A stretch of 64,000 nt of DNA from Ensifer adhaerens (GTDB lineage: Bacteria; Pseudomonadota; Alphaproteobacteria; Rhizobiales; Rhizobiaceae). Positions 34,178 to 43,337 of the stretch are shown piece by piece. Position numbers and translations under genes: made by a program. The first letter of the stretch is position 1. Each line of letters starts with the position of its first letter. The notes beneath the pieces are model-generated. The model made no database searches. It saw only the letters and a list, made by a program, of their open reading frames with translations, and was not told where the DNA came from. Location of the stretch: contig NZ_PNFP01000002.1 of assembly GCF_002940685.1 (NCBI RefSeq), positions 62,001-126,000 on the forward strand. Reading direction: 5' to 3'.

Positions 34178-34996
34178 TCACTCCCCGGATTTCGTTTTCT
34201 TTTCCCGCATCAGGATGCGGGCTGTCAGGATCAGAAGCAGCGAGGCGACGAGCACCAGCGTCGCGATCGCGTTGATCTCGGGTGTCACGCCGCGGCGGAT
34301 CGAGGCGAAGACGTAGATCGGCAGCGTGGTCTTCGAGCCTGCGACGAAGAAGGCGATGATGAAATCGTCGAAGGAGAAGGTGAAGGCCAGAAGAAAACCG
34401 GCGAGGATCGACGGCAAGATCTGCGGCAGCACGATCAGCCGGAAGGTGGTGAGCGGCGTCGCGTAGAGATCGCTCGACGCCTCGACGATGTCGCGGCCAA
34501 GGCTCGCGATGCGCGCCTTCACGATCATCGTCACCAGCGCCATGGAAAACAGGCCATGGGCGGCGATGATCGAGCCATAACCGAGACCGAGTTGCGGCGG
34601 CTGATCGCCCGGCCAGATGGTGGCGAGCGCCGGGTTGACGAAGGAGAAGACGGCGACGAGGGCGACCAGCGTCGCGATGCCGATGACGACGCCGGGCACG
34701 ACGATGGCCGCTGCGAACAGCGCATCGAAGATTGCCCGGTTGCGCGGCGCCAGGCGCTCCATGCCAAGCGCCGCCATCGTGCCGAAGATCGCCGCGAGCG
34801 TGGCGCTGGTAAAGGCGATCAGCAGGCTGTTCTGCAGCGCCGAGACGAGGAAGGTGTTGCCAAGCGCCTTGCCATACCAGGCGGTCGAGAACCCGGTGAA
34901 CTCGCTGGCGTTGCGGCCGGCGTTGAAGGAGAACAGCACGACCAGCGCGATCGGCGCGTAGAGGAAGAGATAGACGGAAGAGATGAAGGCGCGCAT
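34178..34996 (-). CDS. ABC transporter permease, PotC type
   Basis: 272-residue inner-membrane protein with six predicted helices, beginning with an N-terminal segment (VYLFLYAPIALVVLFSFNAG) and containing the coupling motif DIVEASSDLYATPLTTFRLI. It resembles PotC/PotI of polyamine importers. Its start overlaps the stop of the preceding permease gene by one base, and it forms the second membrane subunit of the operon at 33.4-38.4 kb. Confidence 0.9.
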   Translation of the reverse strand: MRAFISSVYLFLYAPIALVVLFSFNAGRNASEFTGFSTAWYGKALGNTFLVSALQNSLLIAFTSATLAAIFGTMAALGMERLAPRNRAIFDALFAAAIVVPGVVIGIATLVALVAVFSFVNPALATIWPGDQPPQLGLGYGSIIAAHGLFSMALVTMIVKARIASLGRDIVEASSDLYATPLTTFRLIVLPQILPSILAGFLLAFTFSFDDFIIAFFVAGSKTTLPIYVFASIRRGVTPEINAIATLVLVASLLLILTARILMREKKTKSGE

Positions 34997-35862
34997 CAGA
35001 CGAGATCCACCTGTCTTGTGCCGGCGACGCGGAAGGCGATGCGCATGGCCACCATCAGGATCACCACGACGACGGCAACCAGCGTGACGGCGATCGCCGA
35101 GCCGAAGGGCCAGTTTCGCGATTGCAGGAAGAGATCGACCAGCGCGTTGCCGATGAAGAACACCTTGCCGCCGCCGAGCAGCTGCGGGATCAGGTATTCG
35201 CCGAGCAGCAGGATCGTCACCAGCGCGACACCCGTCATCACGCCCGGCAAGGAGAGCGGCAGGGTGACGCCGAAGAAGGTCGACACAGGCTTGGCGCCGA
35301 GATCGGCCGAGGCTTCGAGCAGCCGGCGGTCGAGTTTTTCGAGGCTCACGTAAATGGGCATGATCATCAGCGGCAGGTAGCCATAGACGATGCCGAGCAG
35401 CACGGCGCCCGGCGTGTTCAGCATCCTGACGTCCTCGATACCGATCATCGAAAGTAGGTTCGGGATGCCGCGCGAACCGAGGATGTACATCCAGGCATAG
35501 GTGCGCACGAGCAGGCTGGTCCAGAAGGGCACGACGACAAGCGATACGAGGATCAGCCGGTAGCGCGGGTTCGCCCTGACCGCGAGGTAATAGGCGACCG
35601 GATAGGCGATCAGCAGGCAGGCGAGCGCGCCGATCGGTGCCAGGATCAACGTGTTCCAGAAGGCGGCCGCGCGTGTCGGCAGGTTGGCGAACTGAGCGAA
35701 GGTGAAGGCCGCCTGATAGCCGCCTTCCGGTGCACGCTCGCCGAAGGCGAAGACCAGCATGGCGATGAAGGGCAGCACGAGGAAGATCATCAGCCAGGCG
35801 GCAGCCGGCGCCACCAGCGCCGCCGTCACCAGGTTTCTCTTCGTATTCGTTGCCGCGGTCAT
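34996..35862 (-). CDS. ABC transporter permease, PotB type
   Basis: 288 residues from ATG 35862; the frame stays open to 35922 but that stretch is repeat-adjacent and unlikely to be translated. PotB-like permease with an N-terminal helix (PAAAWLMIFLVLPFIAMLVFAF trimmed region at residues about 18-39) and the coupling loop LLEASADLGAKPVSTFFGVT. It partners with the PotC-type permease. A repeat element of 169 bases separates it from the binding-protein gene upstream. Confidence 0.88.
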   Translation of the reverse strand: MTAATNTKRNLVTAALVAPAAAWLMIFLVLPFIAMLVFAFGERAPEGGYQAAFTFAQFANLPTRAAAFWNTLILAPIGALACLLIAYPVAYYLAVRANPRYRLILVSLVVVPFWTSLLVRTYAWMYILGSRGIPNLLSMIGIEDVRMLNTPGAVLLGIVYGYLPLMIMPIYVSLEKLDRRLLEASADLGAKPVSTFFGVTLPLSLPGVMTGVALVTILLLGEYLIPQLLGGGKVFFIGNALVDLFLQSRNWPFGSAIAVTLVAVVVVILMVAMRIAFRVAGTRQVDLV

Positions 35863-35897
35863 GAAAATGTATCCGTTAAAGTCGATTTCGAGTTTCT

Positions 35898-36066
35898 GCC
35901 CCTCATCCGGCCTGCCGGCCACCTTCTCCCCGCTTGCGGGGCGAAGGGGATTTGTGGCGCCTGCTCGCTCCCTCTCTTCCGGCAGAAGCGAGGGAGCAGG
36001 GAGCTTGCGGCTTGTTCCTTCTCCCCGTCAGAACGGGGAGAAGGTGCCGGCAGGCGGATGAGGGGC
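35898..36066. repeat. inverted pair of rhizobial mosaic repeats, family D
   Basis: GCCCCTCATCCGGCCTGCCG with CACCTTCTCCCCGCTTGCGG at the left, and the inverse (CCTTCTCCCCGTCAGAACGG ... GCGGATGAGGGGC) at the right. It lies between the binding-protein and permease genes of the PotABCD-like operon, where a stable hairpin could lower expression of the distal genes relative to the binding protein. Confidence 0.85.
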
Positions 36067-36098
36067 GCTTTCCTCTCAACGCTGCGTCCGAACTGAGA

Positions 36099-37259
36099 TC
36101 AAGCCGACTTGAAGCGCGCCATCAGTTCGGCGCGGCCGGGGTCGGTGAGGGTGACAGCGGCGCCGAATTCGAGTGGGGTCAGCGAGGCCTCGTCCGGATA
36201 GACGATCTTGTTGCCGGTCACGTCGACCGGAAGCAGCTTCATGACGCGGCTGTCGGTCGTCGGCGCGCCGTTGGCGATGTGCTCCTTCATGGCGTTTTCC
36301 GGCGCCATCAGATAGTTGAGTAGGGCATAGCCGGCGGCCTTGTTGGCCGCACTTTTCGGGATCGCGTAGAAATCCGACCAGATCTCGCCGCCGTCCTTGC
36401 CGAGCGTGAACAGGATTTCCGGCATGTCGCGGTTGAGCTGGGCGCCGTCGTTGGTCCAGCACATGGTCATCCAGGCATCGGTCGCGCGCATCGACGGCTG
36501 GTAGTCGCTGTTGATGGCGTAGAGATGCGGCTTCACCTTGATCAGCAGCTCTTCGGCCTTGGCGAGTTCGTCCGGCTTGATCGAATTGAAGGAGTAGCCG
36601 AGCGACACCAGCGCGTTGCCGATGGTGGTGAGCTGATAATCATGCACCATGGCGCGGCCGTCGCCCTCGGTCATGGCGATCTCGAAGAAGTCCTTCCAGC
36701 TGGTCACCGGTTTCTTGATCTTCGCCGAATTCACCGCGATGCCGGTCGTGCCCCAGTTCTTCGGCACGGCATAGGTCTTGCCGTCGACAACACCTTCGTT
36801 GGTGAAGCGCGCCGTCTCGGTTGCAGCGTCGTAGTTCGGCAGCTTGGACATATCGAGTTCGTCGATCAGCCCGAGCTTCACATAGGTCGAGATCGTGTAG
36901 TTGGTGGGAACGAAGAGATCCCAGCCGGTGCCGCCGGCCTGGAGCTTCGCCAGCATCTCTTCGTTGGAGCCGAAGACGTTGACCTCGACGGCAACGCCGG
37001 TTGCCGCCTGGAAGGCCTCGAAGGTGGCGGGGTCATGGTAGTTCGGCCAGGTGGCGATCGACATCTGCGTGCCGAGATCGCCGGCAAAGGCGGTGGAATT
37101 GAAGAGGCCCGGCTGGCGCGCCAGAACGGCGGTCGCAAGGCCGAGGCCGGTGACGCCGAGGAAGTGACGGCGGGTGACCGAGCCGCGCTTCAGGCGCATC
37201 AGTTCGTCGGCGAGCTGATCGGCGGTGATAGGGGCATTTTCTCTGTACCATTTGCTCAT
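36099..37259 (-). CDS. PotD/PotF-type substrate-binding protein, Tat-exported
   Basis: 386 residues. A polar N-terminal stretch of about 30 residues is followed by a twin-arginine signal (TRRHFLGVTGLGLATAVLA) and cleavage near STAFAG. The mature part is a spermidine/putrescine-type binding protein (MSIATWPNYHDPATFEAF, DLFVPTNYTISTYVKLGLI, VPKNWGTTGIAVNS). Ligands of this class are cationic amines or similar small compounds. It follows the ATPase gene and precedes the two permease genes. Given the neighbouring betaine pathways, a quaternary amine is a reasonable but unproven ligand. Confidence 0.9.
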   Translation of the reverse strand: MSKWYRENAPITADQLADELMRLKRGSVTRRHFLGVTGLGLATAVLARQPGLFNSTAFAGDLGTQMSIATWPNYHDPATFEAFQAATGVAVEVNVFGSNEEMLAKLQAGGTGWDLFVPTNYTISTYVKLGLIDELDMSKLPNYDAATETARFTNEGVVDGKTYAVPKNWGTTGIAVNSAKIKKPVTSWKDFFEIAMTEGDGRAMVHDYQLTTIGNALVSLGYSFNSIKPDELAKAEELLIKVKPHLYAINSDYQPSMRATDAWMTMCWTNDGAQLNRDMPEILFTLGKDGGEIWSDFYAIPKSAANKAAGYALLNYLMAPENAMKEHIANGAPTTDSRVMKLLPVDVTGNKIVYPDEASLTPLEFGAAVTLTDPGRAELMARFKSA

Positions 37260-37327
37260 GACGCTGTTCCCTTTATCGTTTGACGTTCATGCGTAGGCGG
37301 CAGAACCGGCGGTGAGGCCGGGAGATT

Positions 37328-38410
37328 TCAGGCCGGAAAGACGTGCAACGCCTTCGGATCGAAGGCGAGGCCGACCTTTTCGCCGGGCTCGACCAGTTCG
37401 GCATCGCCAAGCGTGCGGCGGTCGGCCGTGACGAGGAAATCGCCCAGCCCGTCGACTGCGACCGAGTATTCGACCGCGGACCCCAGGAAGATCCGGTGGG
37501 TAACGGTGCCGGCCAAGGCTTCGACGCTTGCTGCGCCATTGCGCGTCAGCCGGATCGCCTCGGGTCTCAGCGCCACCGTTGCCGCACCTTTCGTGCAGTT
37601 GACGGCGGGGGCAAAAAAGCGCGCGCCATTGGCAAGGACGAGCGATGAGGCGCCGTCGACGGTCGCATCGATGCGGTTGGTCTTGCCGACGAAATCGGCG
37701 ACGAAGAGGCTGGCGGGGCGGTCGTAGATTTCCTGGGGCGGTCCGACCTGGACGATGCGGCCGGCATTCATGACACAGACGAAATCGCTCATCGACAGCG
37801 CTTCCTCCTGGTCGTGGGTGACGAGCACGAAGGTGATGCCGAGTTCGCGCTGCAGCGTCTGCAGCTCGATCTGCATGGCGGTGCGCAGCTTCTTGTCGAG
37901 CGCGGCGAGGGGCTCGTCGAGCAAAAGCACCTTCGGCTTGTTGACGATGGCGCGGGCAAGCGCCACACGCTGCTGCTGGCCGCCGGACATTTCGTGGATG
38001 CGGCGTTTGCCGAAACCGCCGAGCCGCACCATTTCCAGCGCCTCCTGGGCGCGTCGTGATATCTCTGAACTGGCGATGCGCGGGCGCATCTGCCTCAGAC
38101 CGTAGGAGACGTTGGCCTCGACATCGAGATGGGGGAACAGCGCATAGTGCTGGAACACCATGTTGACCGGGCGGCGATAGGCGGCAACGCCGTTCATCGG
38201 CTCGCCGCTGATGAAGACCGTGCCTTCGCTCGGCTGCTCGAAGCCGCCGATCATGCGCAGGCAGGTGGTCTTGCCGCAGCCGGACGGCCCGAGAAGCGCC
38301 ATGAAGGCGCCGCGCGGCACCTGAAGATTGATGTCGGAAACGGCCGTCACGGCGCCATAACGTTTGGCGACCGAACGGAACTCGATGTCGTTCGTCGAAG
38401 CGGATGTCAC
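37328..38410 (-). CDS. ABC transporter ATP-binding protein, PotA type
   Basis: 360 residues: Walker A GPSGCGKTT, Q-loop FQHYALFPHL, signature MSGGQQQRV, Walker B LLLDEPLAALD, H-loop THDQEEAL, then a C-terminal TOBE region (about 280-360). All catalytic residues are present. First gene of the operon ATPase, binding protein, permeases, dehydrogenase; it diverges from a LuxR-type regulator gene, with 187 bases between the chosen starts. Confidence 0.92.
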   Translation of the reverse strand: MTSASTNDIEFRSVAKRYGAVTAVSDINLQVPRGAFMALLGPSGCGKTTCLRMIGGFEQPSEGTVFISGEPMNGVAAYRRPVNMVFQHYALFPHLDVEANVSYGLRQMRPRIASSEISRRAQEALEMVRLGGFGKRRIHEMSGGQQQRVALARAIVNKPKVLLLDEPLAALDKKLRTAMQIELQTLQRELGITFVLVTHDQEEALSMSDFVCVMNAGRIVQVGPPQEIYDRPASLFVADFVGKTNRIDATVDGASSLVLANGARFFAPAVNCTKGAATVALRPEAIRLTRNGAASVEALAGTVTHRIFLGSAVEYSVAVDGLGDFLVTADRRTLGDAELVEPGEKVGLAFDPKALHVFPA

Positions 38411-38597
38411 GTCTGTTCCCTGCGGTTGTTATCGGATGTCGCCGGGAATCTCCCGCCCCGGCGCTCCACCGTCATTGACACGCAGCCTAGTCACCACGCG
38501 CCCTGCCGGTATATACCCCGAGAGAGGTATTTCAACGCAGATCGCTCTGTGTGAGGAGTATACCCTTGAAGCTGTGGGCATCGGCCGGGGGAGCGGT

Positions 38598-39401
38598 TTG
38601 AGCGTCGATCTCGAAGGACTTTTTCAGGTCATGGCGCCGCTGGTGGCGGGCGCTCCGCTTGAGGACGAGGCGGTCGGTAACGCCTATCGCCAGCTGATGT
38701 CGACGCTGATGACCTTCGACTACGTGGTTGTCTTTGCCTATCGCGGCAAGGAACGGCCGATCGACCTCTACAGCACCTTCAACGCTAGGGATCATGTGCT
38801 CTTCGTCAGCCTTTATCAGGCGGGGCCCTATCTGCTCGATCCGTTCTATCACGCGGCGATAAAGGGCAAACCCGGCGTCTGGCGGATGCGGGAGCTGGCG
38901 CCGGATCGGTTCTTCTCCTCGGAATACTATCGCACCTATTATGTGCAGACGGGGCTTGCCGAAGAGGTCGGTTTTTTCGTGCCCGTAGACGAGCAGATCA
39001 CCGTGGTGCTGTCGCTGATGCGGCGCGAGGCGACCGGGACTTTCAGTGCTACGGAATTCGCGCTTCTGAAAAAGGTCGAGCCGCTGGTCTCGGCGCTGGT
39101 GCGCCACCACTGGGCGGGTCTCGGGCGCCGGTTCGATGCGGCGCTGGCTAAAACCGGGCGCAGCAAGCGCAAGGCGACGCACCCGCCGGCCGACGGCGTC
39201 TGGCAGCATCTCAATCTGACGGAGCGGGAAGCCTCAATCATCGAACTGGTGCTGCAGGGCCATTCGTCAGAATCGATCGGCCTCAGGCTCGGCATCTCCA
39301 CCGGCACGGTGAAGGTCCACCGCCGCAACGTCTACCGCAAGCTCGGCATCTCCTCGCAGACGCAGCTGCTGTCGCTCTATCTGAGAAACCTCGGGCAATA
39401 A
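38598..39401 (+). CDS. LuxR-family transcriptional regulator
   Basis: About 267 residues. The frame is open from 38364 with no ATG near the domain start; I chose TTG 38598 because GGGGGAG sits just upstream, with GTG 38574 as an alternative. The N-terminal part (about 1-190) has no firmly recognised fold; the C-terminal HTH is typical LuxR/GerE (LTEREASIIELVLQGHSSES, GTVKVHRRNVYRKLGISSQT). No response-regulator or clear acyl-homoserine-lactone domain is seen. Divergent from the PotABCD-like operon, which it probably controls. Confidence 0.78.
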   Translation: MSVDLEGLFQVMAPLVAGAPLEDEAVGNAYRQLMSTLMTFDYVVVFAYRGKERPIDLYSTFNARDHVLFVSLYQAGPYLLDPFYHAAIKGKPGVWRMRELAPDRFFSSEYYRTYYVQTGLAEEVGFFVPVDEQITVVLSLMRREATGTFSATEFALLKKVEPLVSALVRHHWAGLGRRFDAALAKTGRSKRKATHPPADGVWQHLNLTEREASIIELVLQGHSSESIGLRLGISTGTVKVHRRNVYRKLGISSQTQLLSLYLRNLGQ

Positions 39402-39424
39402 TTCTGCGATCCTTGCACTGCTGA

Positions 39425-39461
39425 CGGGCGGTTCGATTGTCCGCCCGCGTTGCCCCTTTTC
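39425..39461 (+). terminator. possible terminator after the LuxR-type gene
   Basis: A 7-bp stem CGGGCGG/CCCGCCC-type (39425-39431 with 39441-39447), loop of nine bases, followed after a short gap by CCCCTTTT. The T run does not follow the stem directly, so termination may be weak. Confidence 0.45.
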
Positions 39462-39585
39462 CGCTTTTAACGAGCCTACGCCGTCGGGCGCCTGCCTGCG
39501 GCCGCTGCTTCTGCGTGCGGCCGCCGCAACCGTTCAACCGTCTCTTCGCAAACGTGATCGCTCATTTGTCAAACGCTATTGACAA

Positions 39586-39653
39586 AAATTTCACGCCATG
39601 AAATTTCTTTCATTAACGGATAAAAATATCACGCGGTGCAAAAAATATCATGC
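39586..39653 (+). promoter_or_regulatory. operator-like repeats upstream of eryD
   Basis: An AT-rich island holds a perfect inverted repeat AAATTTCA-CGCCA-TGAAATTT (39586-39606) and two near-identical direct repeats AAAAATATCACGC (39622) and AAAAATATCATGC (39641). All share the core AAAT(A/T)TCA. It lies 28-95 bases before the eryD-like start. SorC-family regulators often control their own operon, so these are candidate EryD or DeoR sites. Confidence 0.6.
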
Positions 39654-39680
39654 AGCGCAACAAGGGCCGGGTGGGAAACA

Positions 39681-40646
39681 ATGACGATCGGCGGGACAGG
39701 CATTCGTGACGACGAGACCAGCATGGCGACGCGGGCGGCCTGGCTGCATTACGCCGGCGGCCTGACCCAGGCGGAGGTCGCCAAGCGACTGGGGCTGACC
39801 TCGCTCAAGGCCCACCGGCTGATCATGAAGGCCAACCAGGAAGGGCTGGTGAAGGTCTATATCGACGGCGAAGTCTCCGAATGCGTCGAGCTCGAACAGA
39901 CGCTCTCGGCGCGCTACGGCCTCGACTACTGCGAGGTGGTACCGGACTTCGATTCCGACGATCTGCCGTTGAAGGCGCTCGGCATTTCCGGCGCGCAGTT
40001 CCTGAAGCGTGAGATCGAGCGCGGCGAGACGGCGCTGGTCGGTGTCGGCCATGGCCGCACGCTCGCGGCCTGCGTCGAATACCTGCCGCGCATGGCCAGC
40101 GGCAACACCCGCTTCGTCTCGCTTCTCGGCGGACTGACGCGCAAGTTTTCGGCCAACCCGCATGACGTGATCCACCGGCTCGCCGAGCGCACCGGGGCAG
40201 AGGCCTATGTCATGCCGGTGCCGTTCTTTGCCAACACCGTCGAGGACCGCGACGTGCTCTTCAGCCAGCGCGGCGTGCGCGAGGTTTTCGATCTCGCCAA
40301 GACCGCCGACCTCCTGATGGTCGGCATCGGTACCGCCGTGCGCGAGGCCTCGCTGGTTTCGACCGGCATGATCGAGACGAGCGAGATCGAGGACATCCAG
40401 AAGGGCGGAGCGATGGGAGAGTTGCTCGGCCACTTCTTCGACCGCGACGGCAAGCCGATCGAGACGACGCTGTCCGACCGCACCTTCACGCTCAGCCGCG
40501 AGGACCTGAAGAACCGCCGCACGGTGGCGGTTGCCGGCGGCAAGATCAAGGTGCCGGCCATCCGGGCGGTGCTTAGCAGCGGGCATCTGAGCGGGCTTAT
40601 CACCGACGAGCGGACGGCACGGGCGCTTGCGGCCGACGGCGCATGA
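39681..40646 (+). CDS. eryD: SorC-family transcriptional regulator, EryD-like
   Basis: 321 residues from ATG 39681 (GGTGGGAAACA upstream); the frame is open to 39636. The N-terminal HTH (about 15-60, LTQAEVAKRLGLTSLKAHRL) precedes a sugar-binding domain of the SorC/DeoR-C type (ALVGVGHGRTLAACVEYLP, LLMVGIGTAVREASLV, AVAGGKIKVPAIRAVL). EryD is the regulator of the erythritol operon in Brucella and rhizobia and has this architecture and size. It is the first gene of the erythritol-type locus on this strand, 123 bases before the binding-protein gene. It probably represses until an erythritol-derived compound binds. Confidence 0.82.
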   Translation: MTIGGTGIRDDETSMATRAAWLHYAGGLTQAEVAKRLGLTSLKAHRLIMKANQEGLVKVYIDGEVSECVELEQTLSARYGLDYCEVVPDFDSDDLPLKALGISGAQFLKREIERGETALVGVGHGRTLAACVEYLPRMASGNTRFVSLLGGLTRKFSANPHDVIHRLAERTGAEAYVMPVPFFANTVEDRDVLFSQRGVREVFDLAKTADLLMVGIGTAVREASLVSTGMIETSEIEDIQKGGAMGELLGHFFDRDGKPIETTLSDRTFTLSREDLKNRRTVAVAGGKIKVPAIRAVLSSGHLSGLITDERTARALAADGA

Positions 40647-40769
40647 AGCGCTGAGACATTCGGGGCCATGCGAAGGGCAGGGAGGATCTGCCGTTCAGGG
40701 CCCTAAAGGGAGGAATACCGGTGGGGTAGCCGGCAGTCGCAATCATACCCGCAACGGAGGAGAAGACGG

Positions 40770-42215
40770 ATGTACGAGAAGGAGAAGGACCTCATCAGCG
40801 CATTCCTGCGTGGGGAGGTGGACCGCCGCGGCATGCTCAAGGGATTGGGCGCTGCAGGCCTGACCGTCGGCACGGCCGGCACGTTGTTCAACATGATGTC
40901 GACCCAGGCGCTCGCCGCCGATTTCGACTGGAAGGCGCATTCCGGCAAGAAGCTGAAGCTGCTTTTGAACAAGCACCCTTACGCCGATGCGATGATTGCC
41001 AACCTGCAGACCTTCAAGGATCTGACCGGCATCGATGTCACCTATGACGTCTTCCCGGAAGACGTCTATTTCGACAAGGTGACGGCGGCACTGTCGTCGG
41101 GCTCGGCCGAATACGATGCCTTCATGACCGGCGCCTACATGACCTGGACCTATGGCCCGGCCGGCTGGATCACCGACCTCAAGGAATGGATCAATGATCC
41201 GGCCAAGACCAACCCGCAATATGCCTGGGACGACTTCCTGCCGGGCGTGAAGAACTCCTGCGCCTGGAACGGCCAGCCGGGTGGGGCGCTCGGCTCCGAC
41301 GACGCCAAGCAATGGTGCATCCCGTGGGGCTACGAACAGAACAATCTCTCGTTCAACCAGGCCATGTTCGACAAGGCGGGCGTTGCCGTTCCGAAGAACA
41401 TCGACGAGCTTTCAGCGGCTGCCGCCAAGCTCACCAAGGATGTCGGCGGCGGTGTCTACGGCATCGGCGTGCGCGGCTCCCGCTCCTGGGCGACGATCCA
41501 TCCGGGCTTCCTCTCGGGTTACGCCAACTTCGGCCAGAAGGACCTCAACGTTGCAGCCGACGGCAAGCTTTCGGCGGCGATGAACACGGCCGAATCCAAG
41601 GCCTTCCACGCCAAATGGGTGTCGATGATCCAGGAAAGCGGCCCGAAGGACTGGTCGACCTACACCTGGTATCAGGTCGGCACCGATCTCGGCGCCGGCG
41701 CCTCGGCCATGATCTACGACGCCGACATCCTCGGCTACTTCATGAACGGCGGCGACAACAAGATGGCCGGCAAGCTTGCCTATGCGCCGTTTGCCGCGAA
41801 CCCGGCAGCTTCCGCCCCGACGCCGAACATCTGGATCTGGTCGCTCGCCATGTCCAATTTCTCCAAGGACAAGGACGCGACCTGGTACTTCCTGCAGTGG
41901 GCGACCGGGCTCGAGCACGCGATCTTCGGCGCGACGAAGATGGACTTCGTCAACCCGGTCCGCGCTTCGGTGTGGAAGGACGAGATGTTCCGCGAGCGGC
42001 TGAACAAGAGCTATCCGGGTTATGTGGAAATGCACGACGTTTCGGCGCCGGGTGCCAAGATCCACTTCACCGCGCAGCCGCTGTTCTTCGACGTGACGAC
42101 CGAATGGGCCTCGACGCTGCAGAAGATGGTCGCCAAGCAGGTGCCGGTCGACGAAGGTCTCGACCAGCTTGCAGAAAGCATCAACCGCCAGCTCCAAGAA
42201 GCGGGTCTCGGCTGA
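40770..42215 (+). CDS. sugar-alcohol ABC transporter substrate-binding protein (mpt type)
   Basis: 481 residues; start follows ACGGAGGAGAAGACGG. A Tat-like signal (DRRGMLKGLGAAGLTVG, cleavage near QALAA) precedes a family-1 sugar-binding protein (KLKLLLNKHPYADAMIANLQ; AFMTGAYMTWTYGPAGWITD). In S. meliloti the mptABCDE importer carries erythritol, ribitol and L-arabitol and lies within the ery locus; gene order here (binding protein, two permeases, two ATPases, kinase) fits that system. A perfect hairpin follows the gene. Confidence 0.88.
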   Translation: MYEKEKDLISAFLRGEVDRRGMLKGLGAAGLTVGTAGTLFNMMSTQALAADFDWKAHSGKKLKLLLNKHPYADAMIANLQTFKDLTGIDVTYDVFPEDVYFDKVTAALSSGSAEYDAFMTGAYMTWTYGPAGWITDLKEWINDPAKTNPQYAWDDFLPGVKNSCAWNGQPGGALGSDDAKQWCIPWGYEQNNLSFNQAMFDKAGVAVPKNIDELSAAAAKLTKDVGGGVYGIGVRGSRSWATIHPGFLSGYANFGQKDLNVAADGKLSAAMNTAESKAFHAKWVSMIQESGPKDWSTYTWYQVGTDLGAGASAMIYDADILGYFMNGGDNKMAGKLAYAPFAANPAASAPTPNIWIWSLAMSNFSKDKDATWYFLQWATGLEHAIFGATKMDFVNPVRASVWKDEMFRERLNKSYPGYVEMHDVSAPGAKIHFTAQPLFFDVTTEWASTLQKMVAKQVPVDEGLDQLAESINRQLQEAGLG

Positions 42216-42229
42216 TAGGCCTCCCAAGC

Positions 42230-42259
42230 GATCCCCGGCGCTGACAGGCGCCGGGGATC
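42230..42259 (+). other. perfect 12-bp hairpin between binding-protein and permease genes
   Basis: GATCCCCGGCGC (42230-42241), loop TGACAG, GCGCCGGGGATC (42248-42259), with no T run after it. In such operons a hairpin at this place protects the binding-protein mRNA end or attenuates the downstream genes. The gap 42216-42402 shows no other signal apart from the ribosome-binding site GGAGCT before 42403. Confidence 0.7.
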
Positions 42260-42402
42260 CCGAGATGCCGGCGGCAGTCGGCCTGTGGCGATCCGCTTGA
42301 GGTCGCGCGCAAATCAACCTGAGATGCCGAGGAACTGGCGCGGCGCCTGAAAGGCTCCCGCGTGCCGCGTGCTCTTTAAAGACTTCAGGAACGGAGCTCG
42401 AC

Positions 42403-43326
42403 ATGGCTTCAACAGAAACCCTCAAGAGGCCAGCCTCCGGCTTCAGGATCAGCAGGAAGATGCTTCCCTATGTGCTGAGCCTGCCGGCACTGCTCGTCTG
42501 CATCGGCATCCTCATCCCGTTCTTCACGGCGGTGGTCTATTCGTTCCAGCGCTATAGGCTGAGCCAGCCCTGGGCGCGCCAGTTCAACTGGGGCGAAAAC
42601 TACATCAACTTCTTTACCGACCCGGCTTTCTGGAACACGCTCAAGGTATCGCTGCTCTATGCCGGCCTCACCGTGACGCTGGAACTGCTGCTCGGGCTCG
42701 GCATCGCGCTCTTGTTGCAGCGGCGCTCGACGGTCAACAACTTCATCTCGATCATGCTGCTTCTGCCGCTGATGATCGCGCCGGCGCTGGCGGCGCTGAT
42801 GTGGAAGCTGATGACCAATCCGAGCTTCGGTATCCTCAGCTACCTTGCAAGCCTGATCGGTCTGCATGATTTCCGCTGGGCGTCCTCGCCGGACACGGCG
42901 CTCTTGACCGTAGTGCTCGTCGACATCTGGGTCTATACGCCCTTCATCATGATCCTGCTCCTGGCAGGCCTGCGCTCTCTGCCGACGCAGCCTTTCGAGG
43001 CCGCCGCCCTTGACGGCGTGCCGCGCAGCTTCGTCTTCTTCCGCATCACGCTTCCGATGCTCACACCCTATATCCTGACGGCGACGCTGTTCCGGTTGCT
43101 CGACAGTATCCAGCAGTTCGACATCATCTACGCGATGACGCAGGGCGGGCCCGGCAATACGCTCACCGTCTTCCAGGTCGAGGCCTATCTCAACTTCTTC
43201 CAGTCGACCAATGTCGGCCGTTCGGCAGCGCTTCTGATCATTCTCTGGGCGATCACCTACACGCTGTCCAACGTCTTCATCAAAAACTGGCTGCGGCTGC
43301 GCGAACGCGCACGCGGCGAAGCGTAA
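42403..43326 (+). CDS. sugar ABC transporter permease (MalF/UgpA type)
   Basis: 307-residue inner-membrane protein with six helices (first near residues 25-46) and the coupling motif LPTQPFEAAALDGVPRSFVF typical of carbohydrate importers of the CUT1 class. Start ATG 42403 follows GGAGCTCGAC. Pairs with the permease encoded eleven bases downstream. Confidence 0.92.
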   Translation: MASTETLKRPASGFRISRKMLPYVLSLPALLVCIGILIPFFTAVVYSFQRYRLSQPWARQFNWGENYINFFTDPAFWNTLKVSLLYAGLTVTLELLLGLGIALLLQRRSTVNNFISIMLLLPLMIAPALAALMWKLMTNPSFGILSYLASLIGLHDFRWASSPDTALLTVVLVDIWVYTPFIMILLLAGLRSLPTQPFEAAALDGVPRSFVFFRITLPMLTPYILTATLFRLLDSIQQFDIIYAMTQGGPGNTLTVFQVEAYLNFFQSTNVGRSAALLIILWAITYTLSNVFIKNWLRLRERARGEA

Positions 43327-43337
43327 AGGAGGGACCA

